From: Sipunculus nudus
Taxonomy: Eukaryota > Annelida > Sipuncula > Golfingiida > Sipunculidae
NCBI GenBank assembly: GCA_026874595.1
Contig: CM049317.1
Span: 10,512,382 to 10,576,381, forward strand
Direction: 5' to 3'
DNA length: 64,000 nucleotides
Part shown: piece by piece, positions 35,601 to 49,700 of the stretch
Numbering within the stretch: the first letter of the stretch is position 1
How the letters are laid out: every line of letters begins with the position of its first letter
The notes under the pieces: generated by a model
What the model was told of the DNA's origin: nothing
Database searches by the model: none
What the model saw: the letters and a program-made list of their open reading frames with translations, nothing else
Program-made: the position numbers and the translations under genes

Positions 35601-37716
35601 GAGGGAAACATATTTATAATTTTAATATTCGTGTTATAACGATTTATTAAGATTATGCCTTTTTTGGATAAACAGACTCGAACATGCAACCTATATGCAG
35701 AGGGTAAACAGAGAGGCAAAAAAGCTACTAAAAGAACTACGTTCAAAAATGTAGTAAAGCAATGGATTTAAATGTGGGTTATATACATGTGGGAAAAGTT
35801 TTCCTCTTAGATATTGAAAAATCTCTTTTGAAGATAGAATGGAATAACTCCGACATTTCCATGATTCTTTCAGTAACACCACCTCCAGACCTAGCGTCTG
35901 TCTACAGCAGCTGTGACGATTCTGTTTCTCCGGGGCCGAATTGCGTATGAAAACAGGCATCATATTGACATAGATAATCCTTTGCAAAATCCAAAAAGTA
36001 GGTTTAGACCGATAGTGTCATTCGCTCTCATTTTTATAATAAGCGCTGGTTGAGGTCTGGTTTTCAAGGGCAAACATATGATAAAAACTTGGATTTTAAA
36101 TTTTTATTATATCATGTAAAAACATGTCAATAATACGAATATACTTGCCTGTGGTACATCTAGATCCAGAGAATCCGGCCAGGCACCCGCCAGCTGGACA
36201 CGACCCGTCAACGACGTTACAGACCCCGGCGGCACACTGACCGCACGCTGACCCGCAGTTGTCTCCCCAGAACCCGGCAGAACAGGCTGTAAACAACAAA
36301 GGACAAAACATTATATCCGAACACTGAACCTCAGGTATCTAGTCGGCAATATATTCATGTCAATACTATGTAATGTTTTTGTCCGAAGGACAGTGATATT
36401 AATTTATACCCTACAAGCCTGACAGCGTGGTTTTTGTGCTAATATTTTTAATAACGGGCACAGAATTTGCAAAGATGCCGACGTAATTTAATGAAAAAAA
36501 AATTTGCAACAAACCTGTTACATATTTCCCAAATCGAAATTTACACACAAATATTAATAAAAACGGCGAACCTTTTATTGTCGGACAGAAGGAATCTTTC
36601 ACAATATTCACTAGATTGTCCTTGCAGCACAAACATTTTATCCCACTTATGCCAGTCAAGGTTGCACGTACAAGATTTTTTGAGGAGCGGTCAAGCTCAG
36701 TAGAACTTAAGAGAAAACCTTGAATGAGTCATTATTTTTGTTGGGAGGGGGGGGGGGGATGGTGGTAAAAAGTAGTTTGAAAGCCTTTGAAAAGTTTTGC
36801 CGCAGGTTAAAAAGGGACCAAAACCCGACAAAAAAATCTTCTGCCACGGTATAAAAAGGTGTACCCGCAATGCGGATGTCTAATTGTTGTTAGACTACCT
36901 TGGTTCTGGAGAGCTTTATAGAATATATATATCAAAATAACCTTTAGTTTAAAGGAAATTTTTGTTTTTCGTCTGAAAATTAAAAAAGTGGAAGTGACAA
37001 TTGTACAAAATGAATCCATATTATTATTTTGTTTTGTTCCCTGCCTCTTTGTTCCCTCCCATTTATCATGTATATAATAGTAATTTTAATGTCAATTAAT
37101 GTTAAATGTCAATTCTGTAAGTGTCAAATTCAGAAGACGCTCAGCTTAAGTCCGCTAGTAAATAGGCGTTCACTTATAAAGTGTCGATAAGCACGGCCTA
37201 GATATTGCGATAAGCAGACTCAAACTCATCGTTTTCACACATATCAGTTACTGCTGCTTTCTGATCAAAACAGTCTGTGAACAGAGATTCCGATCAGCGG
37301 TCATGCAGGCCATACTTTTGTCAAAAAAAAAATTTCAACCATAGTCGAAAAGAAATTTATGATTTAATTAATATCAAAAATGAATAAAATGTAACCCTGC
37401 GTTTAGATTTGGTATTATTGTACCCGACATCATAATAAGGAATGTTCCCGTCACCAATACGGACTGGATCTCGATACCTGTGGTACATTGGACTCCGGTG
37501 TACCCTGCAGCACACCCAGCAGGGCAGTTTCCGGTTCCGCCGTCGCACGCAGCACCGTTTTTACAGTTTCCGCAGGTATTTACGCAGCCAGCTCCCCATG
37601 TTCCGGCAGAACAAGCTGAAATGTAAAACATCAGCTGTGGTATATCATGAAAACGACGGCACTACAAGTAAATTTGAATAAGAGAAAACAGCAAACTTGT
37701 CAGACTCGATACTTTG

Positions 37717-37764
<48 letters not shown>

Positions 37765-40700
37765 GTGTGTGTGTGTGTGTGTCTCCTAAAACCACCTTCC
37801 GGATATCAAAACTATTGGCAAAAGCATTACCATTATTAAATACTTTTTCTATACGATAAAAACAAGACAAAAAATATATATACAAACCGAAACACAAAGT
37901 TTACTTAAATACGCTTTTTGCTAAGATGAATATTTTATTATCCAGCTAAGAATTTCACCATTTGACTATGACATTTTCTTTCCTGTAATTTTATTGTTAC
38001 AGTAATGAAATAAGTATTAACATATATATTGTTTGGTCATTTATCCATAACAAAAAAAAGAGAACGAAACACAAAGCATATGTCTATACTACACATTTTC
38101 TTCAGTGTCTCTACAAATATGTAATTTCATTCTCTTCCAACACAACTGATTAAGCTTTATTTTTTAAGTTATCGTTTTTGAAAAACAAACTTTTTCTAGA
38201 TAGGGCTATTTATTCATTTTCAATTAAAATTAGATTCTATAAAACTTCTTGTGCGATAACATCATATGCAAAAATGTTCTCGTGGCAGTTTTGCAAGCAG
38301 TTATTGTAATGTTCATGTTAAGATTGTTCTTCTGTACAAATATAGAATATTGACAATAAAAAACTTACCTGTTTTGCAAGTGGAACCGGAAAAGCCATCT
38401 GCGCATCCACTTGGGCATGCGCCGTTGATTGTGCTGCAGGTGGCACCGTTCTTGCAGTTACCACATGTACTGGCGCAATTAACACCATAAAAGCCAGCAC
38501 TACAAGCTGTTATTAAAACAGATCAAAATATAATTATGAGACTATTTGTTAATTATGGCATAAATGGACCTATGTCACTGTTTTTTTTTCTTTTACTTTT
38601 GAGTACGAAATTGTGTGCATTTTACTCAAGTTTGAATACAGATGAAGCGAATTCAGGAATTTGTCCAATATGATTTTTTGTTATCATATTCTTGTACATT
38701 CTGTATTATTTGAAAAGGAGTCACAAAGCTATATACGTGTAATTATAAATTGAAAACAACCTAGAACACTGTGAAATATGTGGGTATGTAGACATTGTTA
38801 AAAAATACAATGATAGGGAAATTTATAGTAGCCTGTCTTTAAGATAATCTTAATCAGTTTCCCTCGCTCGAATAAAGATATATATTTTATATATATATAA
38901 AACTTGCCTGTGGTACAAAGCACGCCTGTAAAACCAGCGGCACAGCCCCCTGTACATTGTCCGTCAGTTGTGCGACATGCGGCGCCACCAGCGCAACTTC
39001 CACAAGTAGAAGCACACCCAAAGCCCCAAGTACCAGCCGTACAGCCTGGAAATGATTAGTGTGTAAGATCATATGCCTTTCACATGAAAATTAAAAAAAA
39101 AAAAAAAAACAGTTAAAACTCTTTCCGATCGAAATGTGGTGGCCACGCACTAGCTTAACTTGAGTTCAATGAACAGTTATTGTCATGAATTTTGATTAGA
39201 CGGAACACTTTCAATATGAACCGAGGCCAGCCTTTGTGCTTATGTCCTTGTTTAGCTCTTTGTAATTATTTTATTTTACTGCTGATTCAATATTTTCGGT
39301 TAATACACGCGGCTTTTAAAGCACTTCATAAATTTAAATGCCTGGTATTTTTTAATTTTGAAACTAAACGTGAGAGAAGTATCAAACTTAAAACACGGGC
39401 ATGCAAAGAAAATCTTTTAAATGAGAAGGACTAAAGAATACAATCACTTAAAAAAGCACAGGGATATATAAAACAAAACATACCTTGAATTAAGAATCTC
39501 AGTTAGTTTAGTTGAATGATAAAGCATTTCAAATTTAATATGACCCAAGACGTCACCTGAACCTCCATGATATAATCTTAATGTTACAATTCGGATCATC
39601 AGACAAAGGCATAGTTCGGAGCAAGAGAAAAGTCTGATAATATATGCAATGAAACGCAGATATTAAAAAAAATCAAGGCGATCCTGTGCCACAATCAGTA
39701 TATGAGAAAAATCAATGCGATAACTCTACAGAAACTTAACATACCAAAATGGCACGTAAAAATAGTTTTTATAATACATTTCCGAATTACCAAATTAAGC
39801 GAGTAATGTTACTTACGTTATTGAAATGTATGTTTAGATGAAATACAACACAAGCTCGTGTGAAAATGTTATAAAGGTTGCAGTATATTTATTCATCTTA
39901 TTTATACATATATTTTACCAGGATGGCCCATTCAGCATTTTCCGCTGTTTTTCGATGGGGTCCTGTATATGTTATAACAGGAGTTATCAGGTACAAATAA
40001 AGTCTAACCTGTGTCACACTTGGTTCCAATGTATCCGGCGAGACAACCTCCGGCTGGACACACTCCGGTAGACGTGCTGCACGCGCCACCAGCACACTGG
40101 CCGCACGGGCTGGCGCAGTTAGCTCCATAGAAACCAGAAGAGCATGCTGGGAAGGAAAGTAGATTTGCATATATCATATAATTATATAATTTACATATTT
40201 CATATAATCATATGATTTACATATATATTATATCCATCTCCATTAGGAGTTCTGTTCGCAAAATGCAGAAATCTCTATATATCCAAACTCTAAGCGCAGT
40301 CTAATTCATGCCACAATCACTGCTTCTTTAAATGATGAAGACTGTATGTAATTGATATTTAAAATAAAACAATCCTTTATTTTTTCCACAGAGGGCAAAG
40401 TTATACCAAAATATGAATAATTTAGAACTTATGAAAATTCCGCACGCAATGGGCAGAAATCGAAGTTGGGAATATTTTAGTCGATAAAAGTGACCTCTGT
40501 TTATTTTTTCAGTATTTTAGGACTGATTATGTGACCCAATAATCTTTACCAAAGACCTGCAAACTATAATTTTATATTAATCAACTTAGATCAAATTATG
40601 CTGAATGAACCCGATACGACATCAAAACAGCCGAAACAGTCACATTTTTGGAACACTCAGATAACCCCATACACTGATATCATATAGCTCGCATCTTATT

Positions 40701-43700
40701 TCAAACACAACCTGACCGTTTAATAACATTACTTTTATTAGGTCGCAGTAATGCAAGGTTAAGGGTTTTGACAGAACTATACCTGTTGTACACTTGGATC
40801 CAGTGAATCCTGCGAGACAGACGCCGCCCGGGCAGGATCCGTCCACGATGTTACAGGAGCCGGAAGCACATTGACCGCAGGCTGACGCGCAGCTCTCTCC
40901 CCAGAAACCAGCAGAACACCCTGAAAGGAAACGTAGGAGAGATCTGATTTTTGTTACTGGTGAATTATGTGTTTTTGCTGGACGTAGTTTATAGTATTCA
41001 ACGGGTAGAAAGTTTAACAGGGAGTTATAAATATTTTTCAAGACGAAATGAAATAAAGGTATTCTTAAAACTGAGAGTTAATTATACCATGAGAGTGGAA
41101 AATTATTCGTTCATAATTAGCTTAAATCACCAAAATTTTACTTATAATAGTCGTATACAGTTTGACAGATTAAAAGATATTAGCTGTATGGACAATGTAT
41201 ACTACATATAAATTCAACATTTACTGATATTACCAATTCACACAAGTTCGCCTAATAACTTGTGTCGTAAAGAAAACGTAAAGTTATAGAAAAATCTACG
41301 TTATTTGCCATATTTATTCCTTAATGGTGAACTAGATGTTTATGTCAAATCTACGAAAACTCACCGGATGCCCAACTTTTGTATTCTACTGGCGCTGCGA
41401 TACGTTTTGATTTGAAGAAATTCGATGATTTTTTTCCAATTCATCATGAAAATGACTAAATTAAGGCGTTTAAGATTAATTTTCATTTGCAATGGTAAAA
41501 GTGAGAAGGAAACAAATGTAAACAGTTTTGAACAGTTTGTTTGACTTTTGTCCTCTGATAATAAACAATAAATTTGACCTCTGACCTGTAGTACACTGGA
41601 CTCCTGTGTAACCTGGAGCACATCCGGCGGGGCAGTTTCCGGTCGTTGAGCTACAGGCGGCGCCACTCTTACAGTTACCGCACGTGTTGACGCAACCGGC
41701 ACCCCAGGTTCCGGCACTACAAGCTAATCAGTGAACAAATATTGTCATACATTGCAGTATTCATTCAATCCCCTAGCTCTTAAGACATGCATGCATTTAT
41801 TTTAAACAAATTATTTTAAATTAAATATAGAAAGTAGCTAATATATAGTTATATAGAAAACGCCTTCTCCCTTACAAAAGATGTTTAACACGTATCGTCT
41901 GTATCTGTTCAGAACATTCCAGCTGATTAGAAAAATTCAATAATTTAATAAACATAAACAACACTAATGAGTAGAACGTTTCATATGTTTATTCTGAAAA
42001 TCACGTCAAGGTCTAAAGCTTGGTTTTGTTATTGCCTACATGTCAAAGGTCTACCTGCATCTACGAGACCTCAGAAAATACTCACGTTAAAAAATAGAAA
42101 AGTTAATCTTTAACAAAACCATACAATTATGATAACATGGAATAAAATCAGGGCCAAGGGGTTCCCAGCATTTCAATAAAACGAAATTCCCACATTTTCC
42201 CTCAGTTTTATTAAATGAAATTTTAAAATTTCAGGACAATATCTTAACCTATTTCAAGTTTAACACATTTTTAACTTTTCATGACCTCCTGATAACACAG
42301 AGATAAAGAGGGAGATCCACACCATGAAGCCACCAAAAACAACATTCAGTGTATGGACTGCTTGGGATTGCAAGAAAATATAACAGATTGGCGACTTGCT
42401 TTTTCAGGCAAATTAAATTACTTAATTGTTCCCTGGTTTTGAGCATTTCCCCAAGTTCCCCTGAATGAAAAGGGAGAAATTCATATTTCAAGATCTAAAA
42501 AGACTGTGAATCCTGACATATGGATACCGTTTCAAATGGGTTATAAAAAATGGCATTTTGAACTTCTTATCACGTTAAACCATAGTATGGATCTATATCA
42601 ATAAAGTTTAAACTTACCTGTTGTACATGTTGGACCAAAGTAACCATCTGCGCAGCCGCTTGGGCATGCGCCGTTCGAGACACTGCAGGTGGCGCCATTT
42701 TTGCAGTTTCCGCATCTATTAACACAGTTTACACCATAGAATCCGGCGCTGCAAGCTGAAATCAATACAAGAAGAGATTAACATAAACGTAGATTAAAAT
42801 TAAATGAAAATGAAAGACAAAAATTGCCAAACCTTGTAAATAGCATCAATATATAGTTCTGTATATTGGATTTAATATGATTATAGTATCAGCTGTTCCT
42901 AATTAACTGTTAGGAAAAGTTGTTCACACTCTTATTAATAGTATAGAGGCATAATTTTAGTGCTCGCTAAAAGCTCGAAGATTGAAGCAGTGCCTCGGTT
43001 GATTATCAACGCCTTCTAGCGTACACAATAGAATGAAAATAAACTGCCAGAATGAAATTCGGATAAGCGGCGAGGTTGAATTGTTTCTTCGATGAACACG
43101 AGATGGCGCTGACACTCAGCTGTGCGTTTTGTTCTCATTATTAACGAGATTTGTGCTTTAAGAAAAGATTGCACAGAGATAGCTGATAGTTACATCTAAG
43201 TATTGTGATTATTGAAAGAACTGGTACCTGTTGTACAGAGAGCACCCGAGTATCCAGCAGAACACCCTCCTGTACATATTCCGTCTGTTGTCTGACAGGG
43301 GGCGCCGTGAGCGCAGTTGCCACAAGTAGAGGCGCACCCAACACCCCAGGTTCCACCCGTGCAACCTGAAAATGAGGTCACGTCAAGATGGTGTGAGCAT
43401 GTATTAAGGAGTTAGTTTCATACATAAAGCAATGGCGTGATATGATTGGCTGTTGTGATGCTATTGGTTCTCTTGGGAAATTAAAAATGCAGTAAAATAT
43501 GAACTTTTAAGAATTGATAAGATCCGGTTGATATTTACATACTATACTACCGTGAGCAGTTTGTGGAGATTATCCAAGATAAAATATGATTCAATTATAT
43601 GACTGAATACCCCTGTCTCATGCTACATGCCCTTTCGATTAAAGCTTGAACATAGAAAGCTGTACACTTTCACTGGTAAGGGGGATTTCCTGTTTGGCTT

Positions 43701-46700
43701 AATAGAATAGAATGTATACTACAAGTCCATGCACATGTATCTACCTGCATCAGAAATTAATTCGTAATATTATATTTTTAAATACATCATTTATAATTCT
43801 TAATATATCTTTAAACATCATTTAAAATTTTAAAGCTGGACAGTTATTTGTTTGACTATCGCTTTCCTTACACATACTATATAATGGGTACGGACGAAAG
43901 TCTTGAGGATGTCAGAGACAACTGTGACGTCATTAAGTGACGTCATCTCACCTGTGTCGCACTTAGACCCTGTGTATCCAGCTAGACAACCGCCAGCCGG
44001 ACAAGTACCGGTTGTCGCACTACAGGCGCCACCAGCACACTTTCCGCATGCGCTTGCGCAGTTAGAGCCATAAAAACCAGAAGTACAGGCTATAAAAAAA
44101 TGAAATAAATTAATATATTTTTATATGTCGTGACTGGTATATAATAATCAGCATTTTTAACTATATATACCGTGGAACCTCTATAGGATCGACAACCAAG
44201 CAGGTTGCACGTGATAGGTGGAATAAAGAGGTTAGAGAGATTAAGGTTGCGTTTTGGCGAGGTTTTGTGTTTTTCAAGGTAAAATGACCCTGAAGCGAAT
44301 GGGTTTTAACCAGTTTGCACTCAATGCCCAATTACCCTCATGTTTGTTCCGGGGCCACGTCCATTTATGTAAAGCCCCGGAACTTTGAGATAATTTGTTG
44401 GTAAATATCAATGGTGGGTTTAATAAAATTCAATCACATGTGTGGTAAATTATCTGGGCCATACTAAAGGTTACCAGATGGACATATAGATGGCTGGACG
44501 TAAGAATCCCGCCGATACAAATAACGACCCGTCTATGACACAGGTATATAAAAATCTAATTATTAAAGTAGGTCCTATAATTTAGGTGATGATCCTGGAT
44601 TACACATTTTATAAATTTCCTGTGTTAAATGTCATTTTTGTGTGTACTGTACTTGACAATTCCGTTTCCCCCATGCATTTCAGGATATCTTACTCGTATA
44701 TTCTTTTAAGATTTTTTTCGATAAATACTTGTTTCACATCCTTGCATAGTTATTACTTGGATTTCAACCACAACAGTTGTAATCATTTCATGGTCAGTAA
44801 TATTAGCAGTAAGAATGGTCTAGCAGCTGCATTCGCTTGCTTTACTCAACGTAGTATCTTATTTGTGGGTTTATAAGTAAATACTAAATATTGTTCTATA
44901 TTTCGCATCAATTCAATAATTTATTACTCATAGTATTATCAGAATTATCAATAGAAATGGTAATTATGGCATCATTATAAAAGGTAATACTAGTAGTTAA
45001 AATAATCAAAGTAGTATTTACCTGTGGTACACTGAGATCCGGAGAATCCGGCTTGACACAGGCCCCCTGCGCATGAGCCGGTCACAATATTACAGGCTCC
45101 AGACAGACAGTTACCGCACGTAGAGGCGCAGTTGTCACCATACAAACCAGCCGAACAAGCTGTATAGAAAAATATTAATGACATGTCTGATTAACACAGT
45201 GACTGAGTAAAAAGAAAAGCTACGATTTTACAATATATCTCTACACATTCACAAGTGTTTTACATCTCATAGCTCTATGTCTGGAAATTTATTATATGTT
45301 GGAAATTGCTTGAGGTGAATGAATTAAATATCAATGTTAAATAAACGTCTTTTTTTATATATATTCTCACTTCCTGTATTAGCTTTTCATTTCGACGTTT
45401 GAATGTTTCACTGTGTATTTATATTTAACTTCTTTGATCAGTTCAATAGGAAGAGGCCTAGTGCCTGAACTACTATCACTAGTTTTCCCAAAACGAGAAG
45501 ACTTTAAAAGTATTATTTTGAAAATTAGGAACATGTTTGAGCAAGGTTAATTGAATGTTCTTACTCTGTGTACATGCCGTGCCTGTGTAACCAGGGTTAC
45601 AGCCAGACGGGCAGGTACCGGTGATACTGTTACAGGTGGCGCCCTTACAGTTCCCGCACACGTTAGAGCATCCAACACCCCATGTTCCGGCAGTACAGGC
45701 TGAAAGAGCAAGCAGGTCACTTAAAAAATTATTGACGTGGTCAATTTTCCCACGAGCATGCGCACAACGTGTCATGGTCGTTTGCAGTGTTCGGATCAAG
45801 TGAGGTTTTGTAGAGTGAAACTAGATATATACCAGAGGTTTTGACACAACATCCGCGAGTAATATTAGATACACATTATTAGCTTTCTTAATTCGCCAAA
45901 TATAGTCTACATTTCTAATGCAGCGGTTATACTGTCTAACAGCTCCTTTGTTCAGCAAGTGTTTCGTGGTCTCGATACCAGGGCGGACAGAGAGCCACGA
46001 ATCAGAGTGTCGCGGGCGGGTTTATGCGATACCACGCCCTCATTGGTCTAATTTCAATTGATTGCTCTGGCCCAACCATGGTGGTATAACCAGTAGAAGC
46101 TTGTTATACGTTCGTATCGAATATTGGGTAATTTGCAATAGGAAATTCGTAAAATATATTTAAATTGCTGTGTGAATTTTCAATTTGATACATTTCTGTT
46201 AGCCTTTGGAAGTCCATAGACTTATCAAATGATGTTGCTCGAAAGAATAAGGTTTATGAAAAAAATCTATGTAACTTGCAAGCATTGACTGCTTACCTTG
46301 CAGACAAGTTGAGCCAGTGTAACCAGCCTGGCAGCCACTTGGGCATGCGCCTGTTGTGGCGCTACAGGGGGCGCCTCCGGCGCACTTTCCGCAGGCTGAA
46401 GAACAACCGCTGCCCCAGAAACCGGTCTGGCACGCTGCAGGAGAAAGAAATATGTTCCAAAAGCTGCATAACAGTAAAAGGAATAAGCTAAACAAGTTAC
46501 TAAATACATGAAGCACAAAAGTATCTAGTCATAAAACTTCACAACATTATTGCGTACAAAAGTTGATCCTGTTATATCTTAAAAAAGAAAACGTACTAGT
46601 ATCAGAAAAGCAACTAGCACACCTGAGAATTTACAGATATAAGTCACGTGACTAATTATGACGTCATTTTTGACTCGCCTGTTTTACAAGTGGCTCCAGA

Positions 46701-49700
46701 GTATCCTGGAGCACATCCGCCAGGGCAGGAGCCATCAGTTCGTGAACAAGCCACGCCGCCATTACAGAAACCGCAAGTACTAGCGCAGCCGATACCCCAA
46801 GTGCCTCCGACGCAGCCTGAAGATAAAGAATACGTGTACAGCTCAATGTTATCCCTCCAAATGATAATAGTGAAATCTCAACAGAAAACATTTAACATGA
46901 AGTTATGGATGACTTCTTGTCACTTCTACTTCACAAGAACAATATATAGGGTTATAAAACAATAAAAAAAACTGCCATGTGGTTATTTACCTCCTCATTC
47001 ACCGGACAAATATTCCCTCAACGATCCTTTGTAGTCTGCTGTTGGCACAGTACATTATATAAGGATGTGAATTACCATAATATTGTATACTATTCCGTCA
47101 TTATTATGTCATTTAGATGTGGTATTCCTCAAATGTGAGCAATGCAGACGTGACAGGCTGTTGTTCCGGCAATCTGAGTAGATCGGGTGAAATATTAGCA
47201 TATGGTTTTTCGATTCTGGTGAGGTTCTGTCTATGTAGAGACATTCGGTTTCCAATCCAGTGACAAAAGCACAATGCTCTTCCCGCTAATAACTAAATCT
47301 AACATGATCGTTTTGAACATAATATATTAAATTTATATTCGTTATTATTATTTTTCTCAGTTATTGAAGAAAGTAAACAGATGTAGCACAAATGATAATT
47401 AATTTTTTACCATGACTTTTTTCTAAACTGTACAAAGGGGACTTGTTTATTTAAGAGTCAACAGAGAGGGGTTTTCAACGATTGTTCTCGAAAACTGGCT
47501 CATTGGCTAGTTTGTGACACGTGACCTACTTGTGATACAGAGGGAGCCAGTGTAGCCTGCGGCACAGCCGCCGGTACAGGAACCGTCAGTGACAGAGCAA
47601 GTGGTTCCGCCTGCACAACTTCCGCATTTGGATGCACATCCGGTTCCCCAAGTGCCAAAGGAGCAAGCTGAAAGATAAATCACGTGACAAAATAAGACCG
47701 ACCTGACATTAAAGGAACAAAGCGAATAAAGACTTCTTTCGTATCTTTTTATTAATTTATTTACACAATCTTTAACATAAACAAACACAACATCATTTGT
47801 CGAAATTTAATAGAAAGGAAAGGCTTCAGCATCAAGTGAAAACTTTATATGGTCAGTTTTTTTTATACTGGGGATAAGAAATCTAAATATAACATTTAAA
47901 AATTAAAAAAGATGTAATCATGACATAGTCGCCAGTGTTTGCCAAGAACCGTGACCTTGCCCTTGGACCGATCAAGGCCAAAAACAATAGGCTCCGAGGG
48001 ATACCGATTTAACACTTGACCTATAAGTTTCAAAGCGGCTGATGCAAAATTGCGACCTGTAGCGTGCGGACAAACAGACAAACAAACAAACAAACAAACA
48101 GACACGACGATTAGCCTATAGTCGCCAGACCTAGGCTGGCGACTATAATAATCCATGGGTTGTATTAGTATTGTGAATATATAGAACATGCATATTCGAA
48201 TAAAATAAAACAAGTTTTAATTATTAAAAATCTATGCTCTCATGTATAATAAGATAAGGGTAGTGAAATAATCTATGGCAGGTTAATTTTTTTTTATAGA
48301 TTAAAGAAGATAGGAATCCAAGGATCATTAACAGTCACAATAAATCCATGTTATAACTGATGATGCACCTCTGGATCTTTATTTGTCACGACACTCCTCT
48401 GTGGCGACTCCTCAGAAATGCCCGTTGTCGTCTTGTACTGGCGGGAATGATGTGTCCTAAGGGGGGCCTTTTTCCATATTATTTCCGTAAATCTTGAGAA
48501 AATGAACATAGTTTTGCTAAAGAGCCATTGCAGAGTCATTTATCAGAAATTATGCTAAGTTGTGTTCAGTTGTTTAATCAAACTAAAATGGTCTTACTGT
48601 GCAAAATTATGAAAGTGTCATATTCTTGTATTGATAAAATACAAAAACGTTTCACTCACGTATGAGACAGTAGGTTCCCTGGTATCCGGCCTGACACCCG
48701 GCGGGACAGGCGCCACTCACGCTGTCACACACGGCGCCGCTCTCACATTTACCACACTGAAAGCCGCAGTTCTGTCCCCAGGTACCAGACAAGCAGGCTG
48801 AAAGAAAATGTTACAGGGAATAATAGTATATTTCAAATATTAAAGGTATGTTACCCCATATGTAAATGATGACTTTAGCACTGCTGCATAAATATAATAA
48901 CACATATACCTAAATGACTTAACAAATTCATCTAGTATTTGTCTTTTAAACAAATCGTCATTCAATTAATTTGTAATATTTTAAATGATATTAATGTATT
49001 ATCGTTAGAAACATTTTTCTTGCTTTGCATCTCAAACTAATCTTTTGCTACCTTTCACGCTAAAATAAATTCTCTCCCTTGAATAGTTTCTCAACAAAAT
49101 TTGATATCATGTATAAATACTAGAGGGCGCTGGTAAACACTTTGTGAGAGATCAGTTCTACATATGATAAATCAGATAATACTTATAATATGCCCTCATT
49201 GAGATATCCAATATCACACAGGGTTAATGTCTCCTTACAACTGATGAATAACTGTGATATTAATAGTCATTTTTCTTTTGGACTAAAGCATTATAAGCAT
49301 AGTTACTACTAAACAAAGTTCTTTAATACAATATTCATTTACTTTATTGAATATATTACTTGGTCTTCCAAGATTCTACTTTTTATGTTGTCATGATTAA
49401 GATCGAGTGGTTCAGCAAATAAGCTGCCGTATGAATAACCCAGGAATACATGCACTAGAGAAGTGATCACATAATCTTTCGTTAGAGTCTACTATTCTTA
49501 AAATGGTGTGCACGGTATAATCTGTGGACTACGCTAAACTTTGTTTAATTAAATTATTTGCACCTCATAATTACTCCTGCAAAATATGCGATAGTGCTGT
49601 GCTGGAAAACAAAACACGTGCATGATTTAAACAAATAAAGCATACTTGCTTTACTCACTCTGGAGACATTGGAAACCCCTGTAACCGGCAGCACATCCGG

